A stretch of 64,000 nucleotides of DNA from Neurospora tetraspora (lineage: Eukaryota > Ascomycota > Sordariomycetes > Sordariales > Sordariaceae), in the NCBI RefSeq assembly GCF_033439725.1, contig NW_026944384.1:4650001-4714000 (forward strand), written 5' to 3'. A program made the translations under genes and the position numbers. Shown one piece after another: positions 9,316-20,282 of the stretch; the first letter of the stretch is position 1, and every line of letters begins with the position of its first letter. The notes beneath the pieces are model-generated. The model worked only from the letters and a program-made list of their open reading frames with translations. It was not told where the DNA came from and did no database searches.

Positions 9316-12300
9316 TCACTCATCCCCGTCATTCCTAACCACGACAACTCTAGCCGGCCTCCTAGAGCACCACACCTTCCTCTCTCTTTTACTGCCCGCA
9401 ATCTCCATCCCCATCGCCGCATCCTGCATCTTCTCCGCCTCGCTCCTCCTCTTCCGCCTCTCCTCTTCTTCTTCCTCACTCGGCCTCCACACCATCGTCT
9501 CCTCCACGCTCGCAGAGATCTCAAACTCGCCTCTACACAATGCCGTGACGCCCATAACGACCTCGGCGCTCTCTCCACCTGCCAAAAGTGGAAGTGCTTT
9601 CTGTAGAGTGCCGTTCCAGGCAAACTTGCGGGTGAAGTCGAGCGCGACGTTGAGGGGTCGGTGGCAGAGGGACGGCATAAGGCGGACGAGGGGATATATG
9701 GGCTGCTTTGTGCGGTTGGTGACAGCGACGCGGAGCTGCAAAAAGGACTCGACCTTGGCGATTGCGTGTGATTTGTGCTTTTGCTCTTCAAGGGGTAATG
9801 GCGAGGCGGAGGCGTCCAAAACGGAGATTTCGATTCCGATCTCATCCACCTTTACCGCCTCGATCATGCGGCTCGTCAACCTCATAGCCCTCAGCTCAAT
9901 GCTTCCGCTCCTACCGCGAGCAATGGTTCCCCCTCCTGGCCCGGTCCGCCACGTTCCTTTGAGTGAGTCTAGGACCCTCTCCCTGTACCAGAACGCCTCG
10001 CGGTTGGCTCGTTCCATTTCAGGCGTAAGATGTGAGCTGACAATGAACTGTCTCTTTCGGGAGGGGTTCAGCACAGGAATGAACGCATAAGGGTCCTCGA
10101 GGTAGACCCTCTTGATTGGGAAGATCACTCTGTTGACGTTTCCAGGAAGGATATGCTCCTCGAGCCTGGCTCCGTCCTCTGACTCGAGCTGTACCACCAA
10201 AGTACTCGGCCAAGCATTGCGCAAATCCAACATTAGCAGGCAATGTGTATCGGCGGTGAGTGCCGACGTGCTCTCTTTGTTGCTGCCCGCACGTAACCAG
10301 AGTGGTTCAGGGATGCTGCCGTGCAGCGGGAAGACATCCATGCGGTCTATTTCAATACTGGCATTGACAGTAACTGTAAGTGCCAACGAGACCTGACGAG
10401 TAAAGAACCTCTCTCCTTCTAGCTCGTCGGGAGGCACGCCCAAGTAAGCATAGTCAACCTGGATGAGGCCATGGGTAAGACCCGGTTTCCCAAGGATCTC
10501 AAAGTCGAATGTTGCTGTTCCGCCAGGAGGGATGTATCTCTTCTGGTTCCCTTCCTTGCGTATGCGAAGAGCCTGCTTCTTGGCAAGGATGAGCTCATAT
10601 TCATAAAGCTCAGCGGGAGTGGCATCTCTGCTGGCCATTGCGGCCTGCAATGGTTCTTGGGTCGAGTCTTGGAAGGAGAACAGCAGAAAATCGACTGGAG
10701 TCGTGGTTGATAGGTTTTGCAGCGTAACCGAAAACTTCTGGCGCTCCCCTTCAAGGATCATAACCGATGACTGGGGAAGCGTTGAAGACTTGACGACGAC
10801 AACAGGCTGTTCGGCAATGACGTTAAGCCCAAGGCTTTCTGGCTTAGGACGCCGTGTTGGAGGTGTACGCTTCGCTGGAGGAACATCAAGTGCCGCAAGG
10901 CCGATGCCTTTAACCTTTGGTTCTTTCTCAGGAGCCCACTGCTCAATGAAAATAGGGAACCTTCTTTCGCGGCAGCCCCTGACTTTGATAATAGCACCCT
11001 TAATCCTCAAGGTCCCTGCAGCTTTCGGCACTCCTGATATCCTGAGGACTTGGGTACGATAGGGCCCTACAACGAGACTTTCAACTGCGGATTCGAACTC
11101 GGCTCCTTCAGTATCTAGCCGGATGCTCTCCAGCTCTAAATCCATCTCGAATGTGTTTTGGAAGGTAAGCTTGAACGTTGCTGCCTCTCCAGCAACTAGA
11201 ACCTTCTCGACAGCTGCTGCGTCTGGCTGTTTTAGAAATGGGTTATAGATGAATGGATTGACATCCTGCGAGGTCCTCGTCGTCGCCACAGCATTAGGTA
11301 GCACGCTCCGAGCATGTGAAACTGGTGTTCGTGTCGTGGCCAAGGGTTCGAGCTTAACGCCCCTGAGAAGAAACTCGTCCCAATACTCGGCCGCCAGATG
11401 GCCCATACCCAGGCGCTTGGCAAGATTGGATGTTTTGGAGATGTTGGTAGCGAAGCGTATTTGGTCCTCTCTATGGATTGCCGGGTAAGCGTCCTCGCGC
11501 CGCAGGCCAGGAGCGGTACCGCTCCCAGCGGTCCGTAGGAGGTCGCTCGAGTATTTTAGCACGCCAGCAAAGTCTGGAAGCGCTTCAGAGAAGCTGACGC
11601 ACGTCCTTAGAATGTTGAGCTTGAGATCCCGTATGCCGAAATTTCGTAGATCGGACTGTTTCAGGATTCTTGCAACTATTGCTTCATCGGAGTCGTCTCT
11701 TGTGGTTGGGCCTTCCAGCGACGCTGTCGAGCCCGGGTCATCGGTTACCACTCCGTACGTCCTAAGCAGGAGCCCGAGAAAGGCGCCGATACCCTGCTCG
11801 ATGTCACTTTCTGTTAGATCCAGAGCACCGGCATGGCCGTTCCCGCCGAGCCCATTAAGACCGACAAGCCCAGCTGCGGGATGAATTCCAACATCTGCGG
11901 CTCCCCTGGTGCGCGCTTCCACTAGGCCGCCGATAAGAACCGACACCAAGTCCCTAACGACCATGGCCTTCTTCCTCTGGAAACCTAGCACTCCCAAGAC
12001 TGATGCAATGCCGCTTAGGAGTACTATTCGGTCAGCGGTAATCAACAGTTCAGAAGCAGAACCCGGATAGGCCTTCATCAAAGTCGATAGGATATGAGTT
12101 CTTGTTGGGATAATAGTAAACCTAGGAGACGTGGTCAACTGCTTTGGCGGCGGTGTACCAAGGACCATCATCTCTAGAGACCGTTCATCAAGCTTGCCAT
12201 CCGCGACATGCAGAGCCGTGAGCATTTTGCAGAAACGGATGATGGTCTCAGACATGGGTAGCGGTTGGAGATTTTCGGCTGTTATCCTCGAGTAGAGGCT

Positions 12301-13751
12301 GATGATACGGTCAAGCAACTCTGGGATGTACACCTGTAGTCTCCGTAGCCACCGCGGTTGGTCTGGGTCTTTCTGTTCGGCCTCCAGGATCTGGTTCGCG
12401 AGCGCTGTCCCTTTGTCGGCATTTGGTAGCAAGATAGGGTGTACATCGAATTCAACGCCTGCCCAACCCAGCAGCAACAGCGCTATTAGAGATAGCTCCA
12501 GGGCCTTTCCGTGCCAAATGTGATCATTAGTCGATTTGGCGCCAGTTGCACCCTCGGTCAGCTCTCTGAGCGCGTCAATCCACCGACCAGCCTGGAGATA
12601 CAGGGAGCCTAAGACGATCTGGAACCTGCTCTTTCCCCTGTGCAACTTCTTGTCGGTCGGTCCGCCTGATCCAAATCCCTGGACTGATACCCTGTCCTGG
12701 CTCTGGGTCCTGAACACGTCCATAAAGTCGGGACGCGAAGGCAATGCCTTCTCAGGACTAACCGACTCGCCTTCCGTGATGTCGTCAAAGTTCGTAGGCG
12801 GCTTAGACAACCCGCTTCGTCCATTTGGCGGTGTCGCAGGTTGACCGGAAACTGCACGGTTGGAACCAAAAGTGCCTCCCTTGAAAGGGACAGGAGGCAT
12901 GGACATGCGCGCCTGGTGGCCCCTATCTATAAGCCCGCTCGCTGAGACTGATCGGTTGGTTGGCAATGCAAACTGGGAATTCCTCCTCGAAGGGTCTCCT
13001 AGAGGTCCTTGTCCCCCATACATCTGTTCCGCGGTGGAAGCGTGACCGGGCGAGTCGATAAAGGTCATACCCTCGTATGATTTGGCGAGGGTGGTCATTT
13101 CGGCCAGAATCAACGAGGATATGTCACACATGACCGTTTTCATGGTGGTTCTTTTATGCTGCTCAGGCGGCGGGATTGTAACGATTCCTTCTGGAATTGT
13201 TATTGGGTTCTCTTCGGAAGGCACATAGTCGAACAGTAGTACCTGGTGGACGAGTATCCTGGGGTAGCGGTCCCTTAGGTCTTCCAACTCCTGATCAAGC
13301 GAGCGTATGTTTGTTTCGGCGACTGTCCTGCCGCCAGATTGCCTCTTGCTGAGAACAACGTTATTGATCTCGGAGCCATCGGCAATGGCAAGCAGGGCCA
13401 GCGGTTCGCGATACAGGTCGAAGGGCACCAGCGCAAGGTGCGAAGGGGGTGGTACGTGGGTCATAAGATCGTAGAACATGGCGCCGTCGGGGAAGGCCAG
13501 AGGGGTGAACATGTCTAGGAGAGGCAGATACGCGGGTCAGCGAGAGCTCTCATGGACCTTGGATACAAGCTGGCGCTATCCCTACTTCTGTTTGGCCGGC
13601 CATCGGCGGTGATGTCGCGTAGCTGGACGACATTCTCGGTGTTCAGGCTCTTGACAAAGGTGTCAAAGCGGTCACGCTTAATCCTTCCTATGGGCAACAC
13701 CAGTGTCTTGACCCTCGCCGGCGCGACGGGCAGGAAAGGATCCGGAGTCAT
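9316..13751 (-). CDS. TRS120: TRAPPII complex subunit Trs120 (TRAPPC9)
   Basis: Two exons (13586-13751, 9316-13514) with a 71-bp phase-1 intron encode 1454 aa. Exon 1 reads MTPDPFLPVAPARVKTLVLP followed by IGRIKRDRFDTFVKSL. Exon 2 continues MFTPLAFPDGAMFYDLMTHV, then PSHLALVPFDLYREPLALLA: the conserved N-terminal Trs120 region. An ASNA/TPR-like helical middle part (RFQIVLGSLYLQAGRWIDAL, DHIWHGKALELSLIALLLL) and several C-terminal immunoglobulin-like beta domains follow (NPFIYNPFLKQPDAAA, then VEKVLVAGEAATFKLTFQN; QPVVVVKSSTLPQSSVMILE). TRAPPII is the Golgi exchange-factor complex for Rab11/Ypt31-type GTPases. Residues about 180-330 are Ser/Pro-rich and probably disordered. The C-terminus is Glu/Arg-rich (PSEEEEEERRKRRSEAE). 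Length matches fungal orthologues. Confidence 0.93.
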
Positions 13752-14620
13752 GGTCGTCTCGGCGAGGTCATTCCTGAGCCCTGGGGACGCGGTGGGATGC
13801 TGTCGAGGTTGTGTTGCTAGCTTCCTTTAGAGGGAGAGAAGGGACATGTCGGGGTCCAAGAGGAGCTTCGAAGCATCAGGCAGGCACGCGAGTGCTGCTA
13901 CCTTGCCTTGCCTTGCCTTACTGTTCCGCACCTGCTGGCTGTCGTTACGTCTGTACGTGTTGCAGTGGTGATGCAGAAAGGGTGTCTAGGTAGCTGTGAA
14001 AATTAAAGAAGCTGTTTGTTTCGAGCGGGCACCGAGTCCCGTCTTTGTATAAAGGTGGTGATGTTCCTTCGGTGAATCGTTGAATAGGCCGAACCCCCCC
14101 TAGACGGATTGGCGGGATCAGTCCATCACACTTGGACTGGATCGGATGGCGTTGATGGGGGGGTCAAGGCGGCGGGCAGCTGCATGGCGCAGGGGTTTGG
14201 TGCTAGAATACAGGCAGCTCCCCGCTGTAGTATACTGAATGTGTAAAGGCGGCCCAAGCTCTGAACAGCTTCCATCCCTTCCCCTTCCCCCGCCTTCCGG
14301 TGATCACTCCGGCCGTCTTCCCTGCCCCGGCCGGGAAGTGGAGCAAAAGCCGACCAAGGGTCCGGAAGTACCTCCGGTGAACGGCATCCCTCACGGCGAC
14401 CAAACGGCGACTCAGCCGTGTTCAATATTTAATCGAGCCCTGGAGTAGCATGATAGCAGACACAGTGGCCTTTGTGATTTTCCTTTCCATTTGTTCGAAT
14501 AGTACAGGTAGCCTACAGAGTCTAAGCTATGACGACCAGAGGCATATTTTGTCCCATTCCTGCCATGACTCCCTTTGCTCGACCATCCTTAAGCTGATAG
14601 CGGTGTAGAGCCAGGCGTTA
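13752..14620. other. Intergenic region upstream of TRS120
   Basis: The TRS120 promoter lies here, downstream of the SDR-like gene (both minus strand). A short CCTTG repeat occurs near 13901-13918. Nothing coding is convincing. Confidence 0.5.
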
Positions 14621-15812
14621 TCATGACATTGGTCCCATGCCAGGGAAACCACCCATTCCCGCGCCCGATGAACCCTCGCCCGCTCCCATGCCCTGTGTAG
14701 CCTCCATTTCCGACCTACCCTTTCTTGCCTCGGCCTTGAGCTCGCTGTCGAAAATGTCCACGGCCAGACTAACTTCAACAAAGTCCTCCAACTCCTCTGT
14801 CACCGTCTTCAGTTTTTCCCTGACGGCAATAGCACCTTCAAACCCGACGATATGCCTTGCCGGCGGGTTCTCGTGTCCGCCAATGGCTGTCAAGGCATGC
14901 ACCGTCTCCATGACCAGCTTGTCCAAGGTGGCGGGCGGAAGTTTCGCGTAGCGGTACTGTATCTCGTCTTCGCTTTGCTCAATGTACGTGTCCGGATTCG
15001 AGTTCAGGACGGTAGACAGTACATCCCGCATATTTGGAGCCGGGTTCAGGTCGGCCTCGTATTGGGGTAGTGGCGGCGAGAATATGAGCCTGTTGGTTAG
15101 GCTTAGGATTTCCTTGTTGGGCTGCACAATCGTCATCTTGATGTTGAAGGGCGCAATCTCGTATGCTAGCGAGTCACAGAAGCCCTCGAGTGCCCAAACG
15201 GCAGCTGTGTAAAAGGACATGCCTGGTGTCCCAATGTGGCCACCAATGCTGGTCAGAACCATGATATGACCTGTATGTTGCGCTCTGAGCTGCGGTAGGG
15301 CAGCCTTGATAAAGTTCACCTGTGAGAAGTAGACAGTCTCGAACTGGTCCCTCACCAGGTTCTGCGTCGCAGGGCTGGTTGATAGTTCCTCAACGGTCCC
15401 CACAACGGCTTTAAGAAACACAAGAAGAATCAGCGGGCCATCGTCTTGTGACATAAACGTTTTCGATTCACTTACCTTCGGCTCTGCAACAGAGCATAAT
15501 GTCAATCCTCCCAAATATTTGGACGGCTTCGGCAACGGCAGCGCCGCACTGGCCCATGACGCGGCTATCACACCGGATGGGGCGGATCCGGTCCTTCCAT
15601 CCCTCACGATCCTTGCGGTTGCTCTTACACTCGTTGATGAGCTCACGGAATTCGGCGCTGCGGTCTTCGTGCTCAATCTCATGTGGTGGCAGGCAGGCGA
15701 CTATGTAGTCACCATGCGCCAGGAGCTGGCGTATCAGCCGGACAGCGAGTGGCGTGAGCGCAGACGTTATTAGCCATGTCCTCGGCGAGTTATGGGTTGC
15801 TGGTTGGTCCAT
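14621..15812 (-). CDS. SDR-fold protein lacking canonical cofactor and catalytic motifs
   Basis: Two exons (15476-15812, 14621-15408) with a 67-bp phase-1 intron (donor GTAAGT) encode 374 aa. The fold is short-chain dehydrogenase/reductase: beta1 and glycine-loop region PRTWLITSALTPLAVRLIRQ, GRIDIMLCC (beta4), LPQLRAQHTGHIMVLTSIGG (beta5 with the Ser) and TPGMSFYTAAVWALEGFCDS, then LAYEIAPFNIKMTIVQPN. The TGxxxGxG loop is replaced by TSALTPLA. The NNAG-equivalent region reads CCRAEA. The YxxxK pair is Tyr-Thr-Ala-Ala-Val, so the catalytic Lys is Val. The C-terminal third is helical and ends in a Gly/Met-rich tail (GAGMGGFPGMGPMS). I infer a non-oxidoreductase (pseudoenzyme) role. SDR-like fold is confident; function unknown. 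Confidence 0.85.
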
Positions 15813-18104
15813 GACAGGTCAGACTCGCGGCCCGTGTCTAGCAGTTATATGGAATCATGGCTTGGGGGGAGTAGTAGCAAAGAACAGGATTTGGGGCAAA
15901 AGAGTAAGATTTGTATCAAGGTTGAAAACATGTGATGTAGTTGAGATAAGCTGGTATGTAAAACGAAAAGGTGGCGCACGCACGGAATGATGCTGCGGGA
16001 ATCGCATGAGACTGTCTTCCGCTCGTGGTCGGCACAGCTTCCGAAGGCCTGCGGTCCGCCATCCTGAGTGTAGGAGCAGGAACCTTGTCTCTCGCTTCTT
16101 CCTTCGCTAGCAGTTGCCGCTCAGCTCGCGTAACAAAGGTGCCGGCTTGGAGCTGAAGCTTTGTCTACAAGACGACACCCTACCCTTCCCCAGAGTCTTT
16201 GGCTGGACCGTGCTGCGTGTATCTCGATGTCAGCCAGTGAGTGAGAGGCAGTGTGACACTGATGCCTCCGGATGCCCGTAGATGCCGTGATCTTCACAAA
16301 GTGATAGCTGAAATCGGTATCTTGTTGTCTCTTCTGCGCTGTAGTCGCTCGGTGGGTTCTGTTCTCGGTCTGCTGAGTGTTGCCTCGCTGCTGCCGTGAA
16401 ACGTGACTTTGGTTCTGGGTTCCGATATCGTGAGCTGTGACTCAGTAAGAGGCTCAGTAAAAAGATAGTGTCATCCCAAAAGACAGGTCAGATTTTATAT
16501 ACTCTGGGTGGAAGAAAAGTCACGGTAGCGGGTTTTGTCAAGGCTGGACTGTCTCCTCAACCATGAATGGCAATATTAGGCCTGTTGTTCTGAAGCTCAA
16601 CGGCTTCATCCCTGTTGCTTAGCGCTGCCCACCAACCAAGGGCATGCCACGGCGGTCAGAATAGCGCACAGCCGGTGGACCACGGCAAATGAGGGCGGGT
16701 GAGGTTCGAGCCTCTGGTTCTGGTTGATCGTCTGAAGTAGTTGAGGCTCAAACCAGGGGACGGGCATTGCAGTGGTACCCATATATAATGCGCATGGCCT
16801 TCGGATGTGCTTCCGAAACCCTTTTTCGGTCCAGGACGAATGCGGGGACGGAGACCTTTTGAGGTACCGAATCAACCAGTCCTGTATTGTATATATTGGC
16901 TGCCACGCCGGGGATGTTGAGCCTGCAGTTTCACGTCCAGACGTCCAGGATATGGTGTACCGCGGAACGGTAAGGAGGCCGGAGCAAAGCGTGGCGGGTG
17001 AACCTCCTCCGGACTAAGGAATACCCCGCTAAGTGGAAACATGACTTCAACGGCGTTGGGTCCTTCTTGATCTCTGGCTTGATGGAGTGGCTTATTAATT
17101 TGTGCATAACAGAAATTCATCTGGACAGAATCCCATATCCATTCGAGCCTAGCTGGACATCTTGGCAGGTTGCCCATTGGCGTTGAAGCTACGTGATATG
17201 GGATGGTGTTCCGGCCTCAGATTTAGCTTCCGGAGCCGGTGAACTTGGCTAGAGGTAGGCATGTCCTGCTAGGAGGAGGTAGCAAAAGGTCCACCATGTC
17301 TGCCATCGATTTTTGATGCTCACCTTGGCGACTCTCGTGGTCAATTGCGTCAAATGAAAAGGTCATCCGCACTCCAGAAGGGGAGGAAGATACCGCAAAG
17401 ACTCGGGCCACTGATTTTTAGGTTCCAGGGAAATCAGGCATAATCACCTCCAGTACACTTGAGGCATCTCTAGCATTGCAGACTGCTCGAATCTCTTCTA
17501 AAACCCAAACCCTAAGGCACCTAATACATAGATTCTGTCAGTTAAGCCCTGGAACCTAAAAATCAGTGGCCCGAGTCTTTGCGGTATAAGTTCACGTTTA
17601 AATGGTTCTCCACCCATAGGGCCGGATAGCCACGCTTCCCCTTCCCCTCGGGTCCTTTGGGAGACGCCGAGTTGCTGAGGGGACGAGGATCACCTTCTGC
17701 CCTATTCAGGGGTATGTTTACACACCCATGGACGCTGGTGAGGGGCCTTTACCTATCAGTGAGGGAAAGCGCTACCTGTGCGCTATAGGAGATTTCGACG
17801 ATAAGGCACAGGGGCACCTACCCCTAGAGGTACAGCTACCCCACCAAAGCCCAGTGACGTTGTCCCTTCTCACTGGAGGGGACGAGGGGGGATGGTGACC
17901 CCAACCCGACATCGCGTCACAAGGAGGTCGACTTTGCGATTCGAACTGATTCCAGGCCTCACTCCTCCCCGACCAGACTCGCCCCTGACCACACAACACA
18001 CTCTCGCGGTTTACCTCAACCCGTTCGTTGAAACGCCATATATCCAGTCTTTTATCGCGATACCCGAACCCGTTTAGGTGTCAACCGACAACAACAACAT
18101 CATC
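15813..18104. other. Divergent intergenic region with an inverted-repeat element
   Basis: This 2.3-kb head-to-head space separates the SDR-like gene and get3. Apart from the inverted repeat at 17390-17587 I find no gene. ORFs near 16606-17186 are short, overlapping and without recognisable sequence. Confidence 0.55.
17390..17587. repeat. 198-bp unit with perfect 41-bp terminal inverted repeats
   Basis: Bases 17390-17430 are the exact reverse complement of 17547-17587 (41 of 41 by hand alignment), separated by 116 bp. Identity stops on both sides. The arms begin ATACCGC, so the element can be read as CCGC...GCGG flanked by TA on both sides, as for Tc1/mariner-type insertions. It has no ORF. 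It could be a miniature inverted-repeat element or a hairpin-forming locus. Confidence 0.8.
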
Positions 18105-19209
18105 ATGTCTACCGCAGTCATCAACGCCGACGACGACCACCTGGAGCCCACGCTCCAGTCGATTCTCGACCAGCGCTCGCTGCGCTGGATCTTCGTTGGC
18201 GGCAAGGGTGGTGTCGGCAAGACGACGACATCGTGCAGTCTGGCCATCCAGCTGGCCAAGGTCCGCCGTTCGGTCCTGCTCATCTCGACCGACCCCGCCC
18301 ACAACCTCAGCGACGCCTTCAGCCAAAAGTTCGGCAAGGAGGCGCGTCTGATCGATGGCTTTAACAACCTCAGCGCTATGGAAATTGACCCCAACGGTAG
18401 CATCCAGGATCTCCTGGCTGGCCAGGGCGAGAATGAGGGTGCTGGTGATATGGGTGGTGTGGGCGGCATGATGCAGGATTTGGCGTTTGCGGTACGTTGT
18501 TGACCTTGGGTCTCCTGCGCATGGCATACACAATTAGGCGCTATATGACATATACTGACTCTTGAATCTGTCACAGATCCCCGGTATCGATGAAGCCATG
18601 TCCTTCGCCGAAGTCCTCAAGCAAGTCAAGTCGCTCTCGTACGAGACCATCATCTTCGACACAGCACCCACCGGCCACACGCTGCGCTTCCTGCAGTTCC
18701 CCTCAGTCCTCGAGAAGGCCCTGGCCAAGGTTTCGCAGCTCTCTTCGCAATACGGCCCCCTGCTCAACGGCTTCCTCGGCTCCAACGGCACGCTTCCCAA
18801 CGGCCAGAACCTGAACGAGATGATGGAAAAGCTCGAGACGTTGCGGGCGACCATCTCGGAGGTGAACACGCAGTTTAAGGACGAGCGCCTGACCACGTTC
18901 GTGTGCGTCTGCATCCCCGAGTTCCTGTCGCTGTACGAGACGGAGCGCATGATCCAGGAGCTGGCCAGCTACGGGATCGACACCCACAGCATCGTGGTCA
19001 ACCAGCTCTTGTTCCCCAAGCCCGGTTCCGACTGCGAGCAGTGCACGGCCCGCAGGAAGATGCAGAAGAAGTACCTGGATCAGATCGAGGAGCTGTACGA
19101 CGAGTTCAACGTTGTCAAGATGCCGCTGCTGGTGGAGGAGGTCCGTGGTAAGGAGAGGCTGGAGAAGTTTAGCGAGATGTTGGTTAAGCCTTTTGTGCCG
19201 CCACAATAG
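18105..19209 (+). CDS. get3: ATPase Get3 (guided entry of tail-anchored proteins)
   Basis: Two exons (18105-18491, 18577-19209) with an 85-bp phase-0 intron encode 339 aa, the usual Get3/TRC40 length. The deviant P-loop [10 protein letters not shown] is at residues 32-41. STDPAHN (switch I) and [15 protein letters not shown] (switch II) follow. The zinc-binding CEQC for the homodimer interface lies in [21 protein letters not shown] helical, Met-rich segment around the splice site (GGMMQDLAF joined to [11 protein letters not shown]) corresponds to the client-binding region. Get3 binds tail-anchored membrane proteins in the cytosol and passes them to the ER Get1/2 receptor. Splicing gives [14 protein letters not shown], matching orthologues. 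The initiator is the ATG at 18105; the GTG nine codons upstream is not a start. Confidence 0.97.
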
Positions 19210-20282
19210 GAGGCTTATATCATATAATATAAAAGGCGTAATAATGATAATCTACAAATTCTCGTCGTCTTGTCTGGTCGTGACCAAGACACTGAGGCCG
19301 TGATGGGAATAGGCTTTTGGGTCTAGACACTGCGCCGAAGGTTAATTCACTTCAAGCCATATTTGGAAATACAACACAGTCACACATGGAACACAAGAGA
19401 GGAAAGACCAGAAAAAAAACACTTGTTTTCTATTACGATACCTAGACCTCGAAAGCAATCTAAACCGAGTAACACGTGCAGCAAAATCAAAGCAGCTATA
19501 AAAGACGGAGTGAGTGGGAGAATCATGGTAGGTCAAGTCCGTAGGTCGTCCATTGCCTATTTAAAAGGGGGGAGCATGGGGTGCGCGGGAGTCGGTTCAT
19601 GCCGACGTTCTCCTTCGCTTGTCATGATCCCTCCAACCATCATCAAGAAAGAGAGCAACCGCTAGCGGTCACTAAAGTCCCCTTTCCCCAAGCAAACCGT
19701 CCTTCTCTTTTTCATAACGTCCATCATTTGCCGTCATTTTTCCCCTTCCCCTAGATGTTTCGTTTGCATGCCATCATGTCCATCCATCCATCCATCACAT
19801 ATATACGCCTTTCGCGCCCATGGTTCCTTCGCGTGACCATCCTGCCCTGCCACGCAACCCTGCCAGCCAACCTTCCACCCACCCATCCATCCATCCATCC
19901 AGTCCTTCCATGATAGTTTCGAGATTAAGTGCAAAAAGCAAAAACCATAAACGCCTCCAATGCTCTCAAGAAACAAAAAGTGAGTGTGAATGAATACTGG
20001 CTGGCCGTTTCTTAAAAGGGCCCTCCATGTCTCGTAGCTTTCTTCCTCATCTGGGTATTTTCGTTGAATCTTTTTGTGTGATGTTGCCGCTGCTCCCCTT
20101 TCAAATGTCATGCATGTGGTTGTTTGTATGGTTTGGGTTGTTGTAATATGTGCATGTATAGGGTGTTGTTATGCTGTGGTGCGAGCAAAGTTCGAAAACC
20201 GGGATTGTGCTGATGACTATCATGCCGGGTATGTCATTTTCTCTGATTGCCTGTCTTGTTCTTGCTTTAGAACCATGTGTAC
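19210..20282. other. Convergent 3' flanks with CATC/CCAT microsatellites
   Basis: This is the tail-to-tail space between get3 (+) and mpe1 (-). It has two short CATC-type tandem repeats at about 19780-19796 and 19882-19901. No gene is supported. Confidence 0.55.

Noticed and set aside
17925-17950. GATTCGAAC motif resembling a tRNA T-arm
   Set aside because: No acceptor, D or anticodon stems can be built around it.
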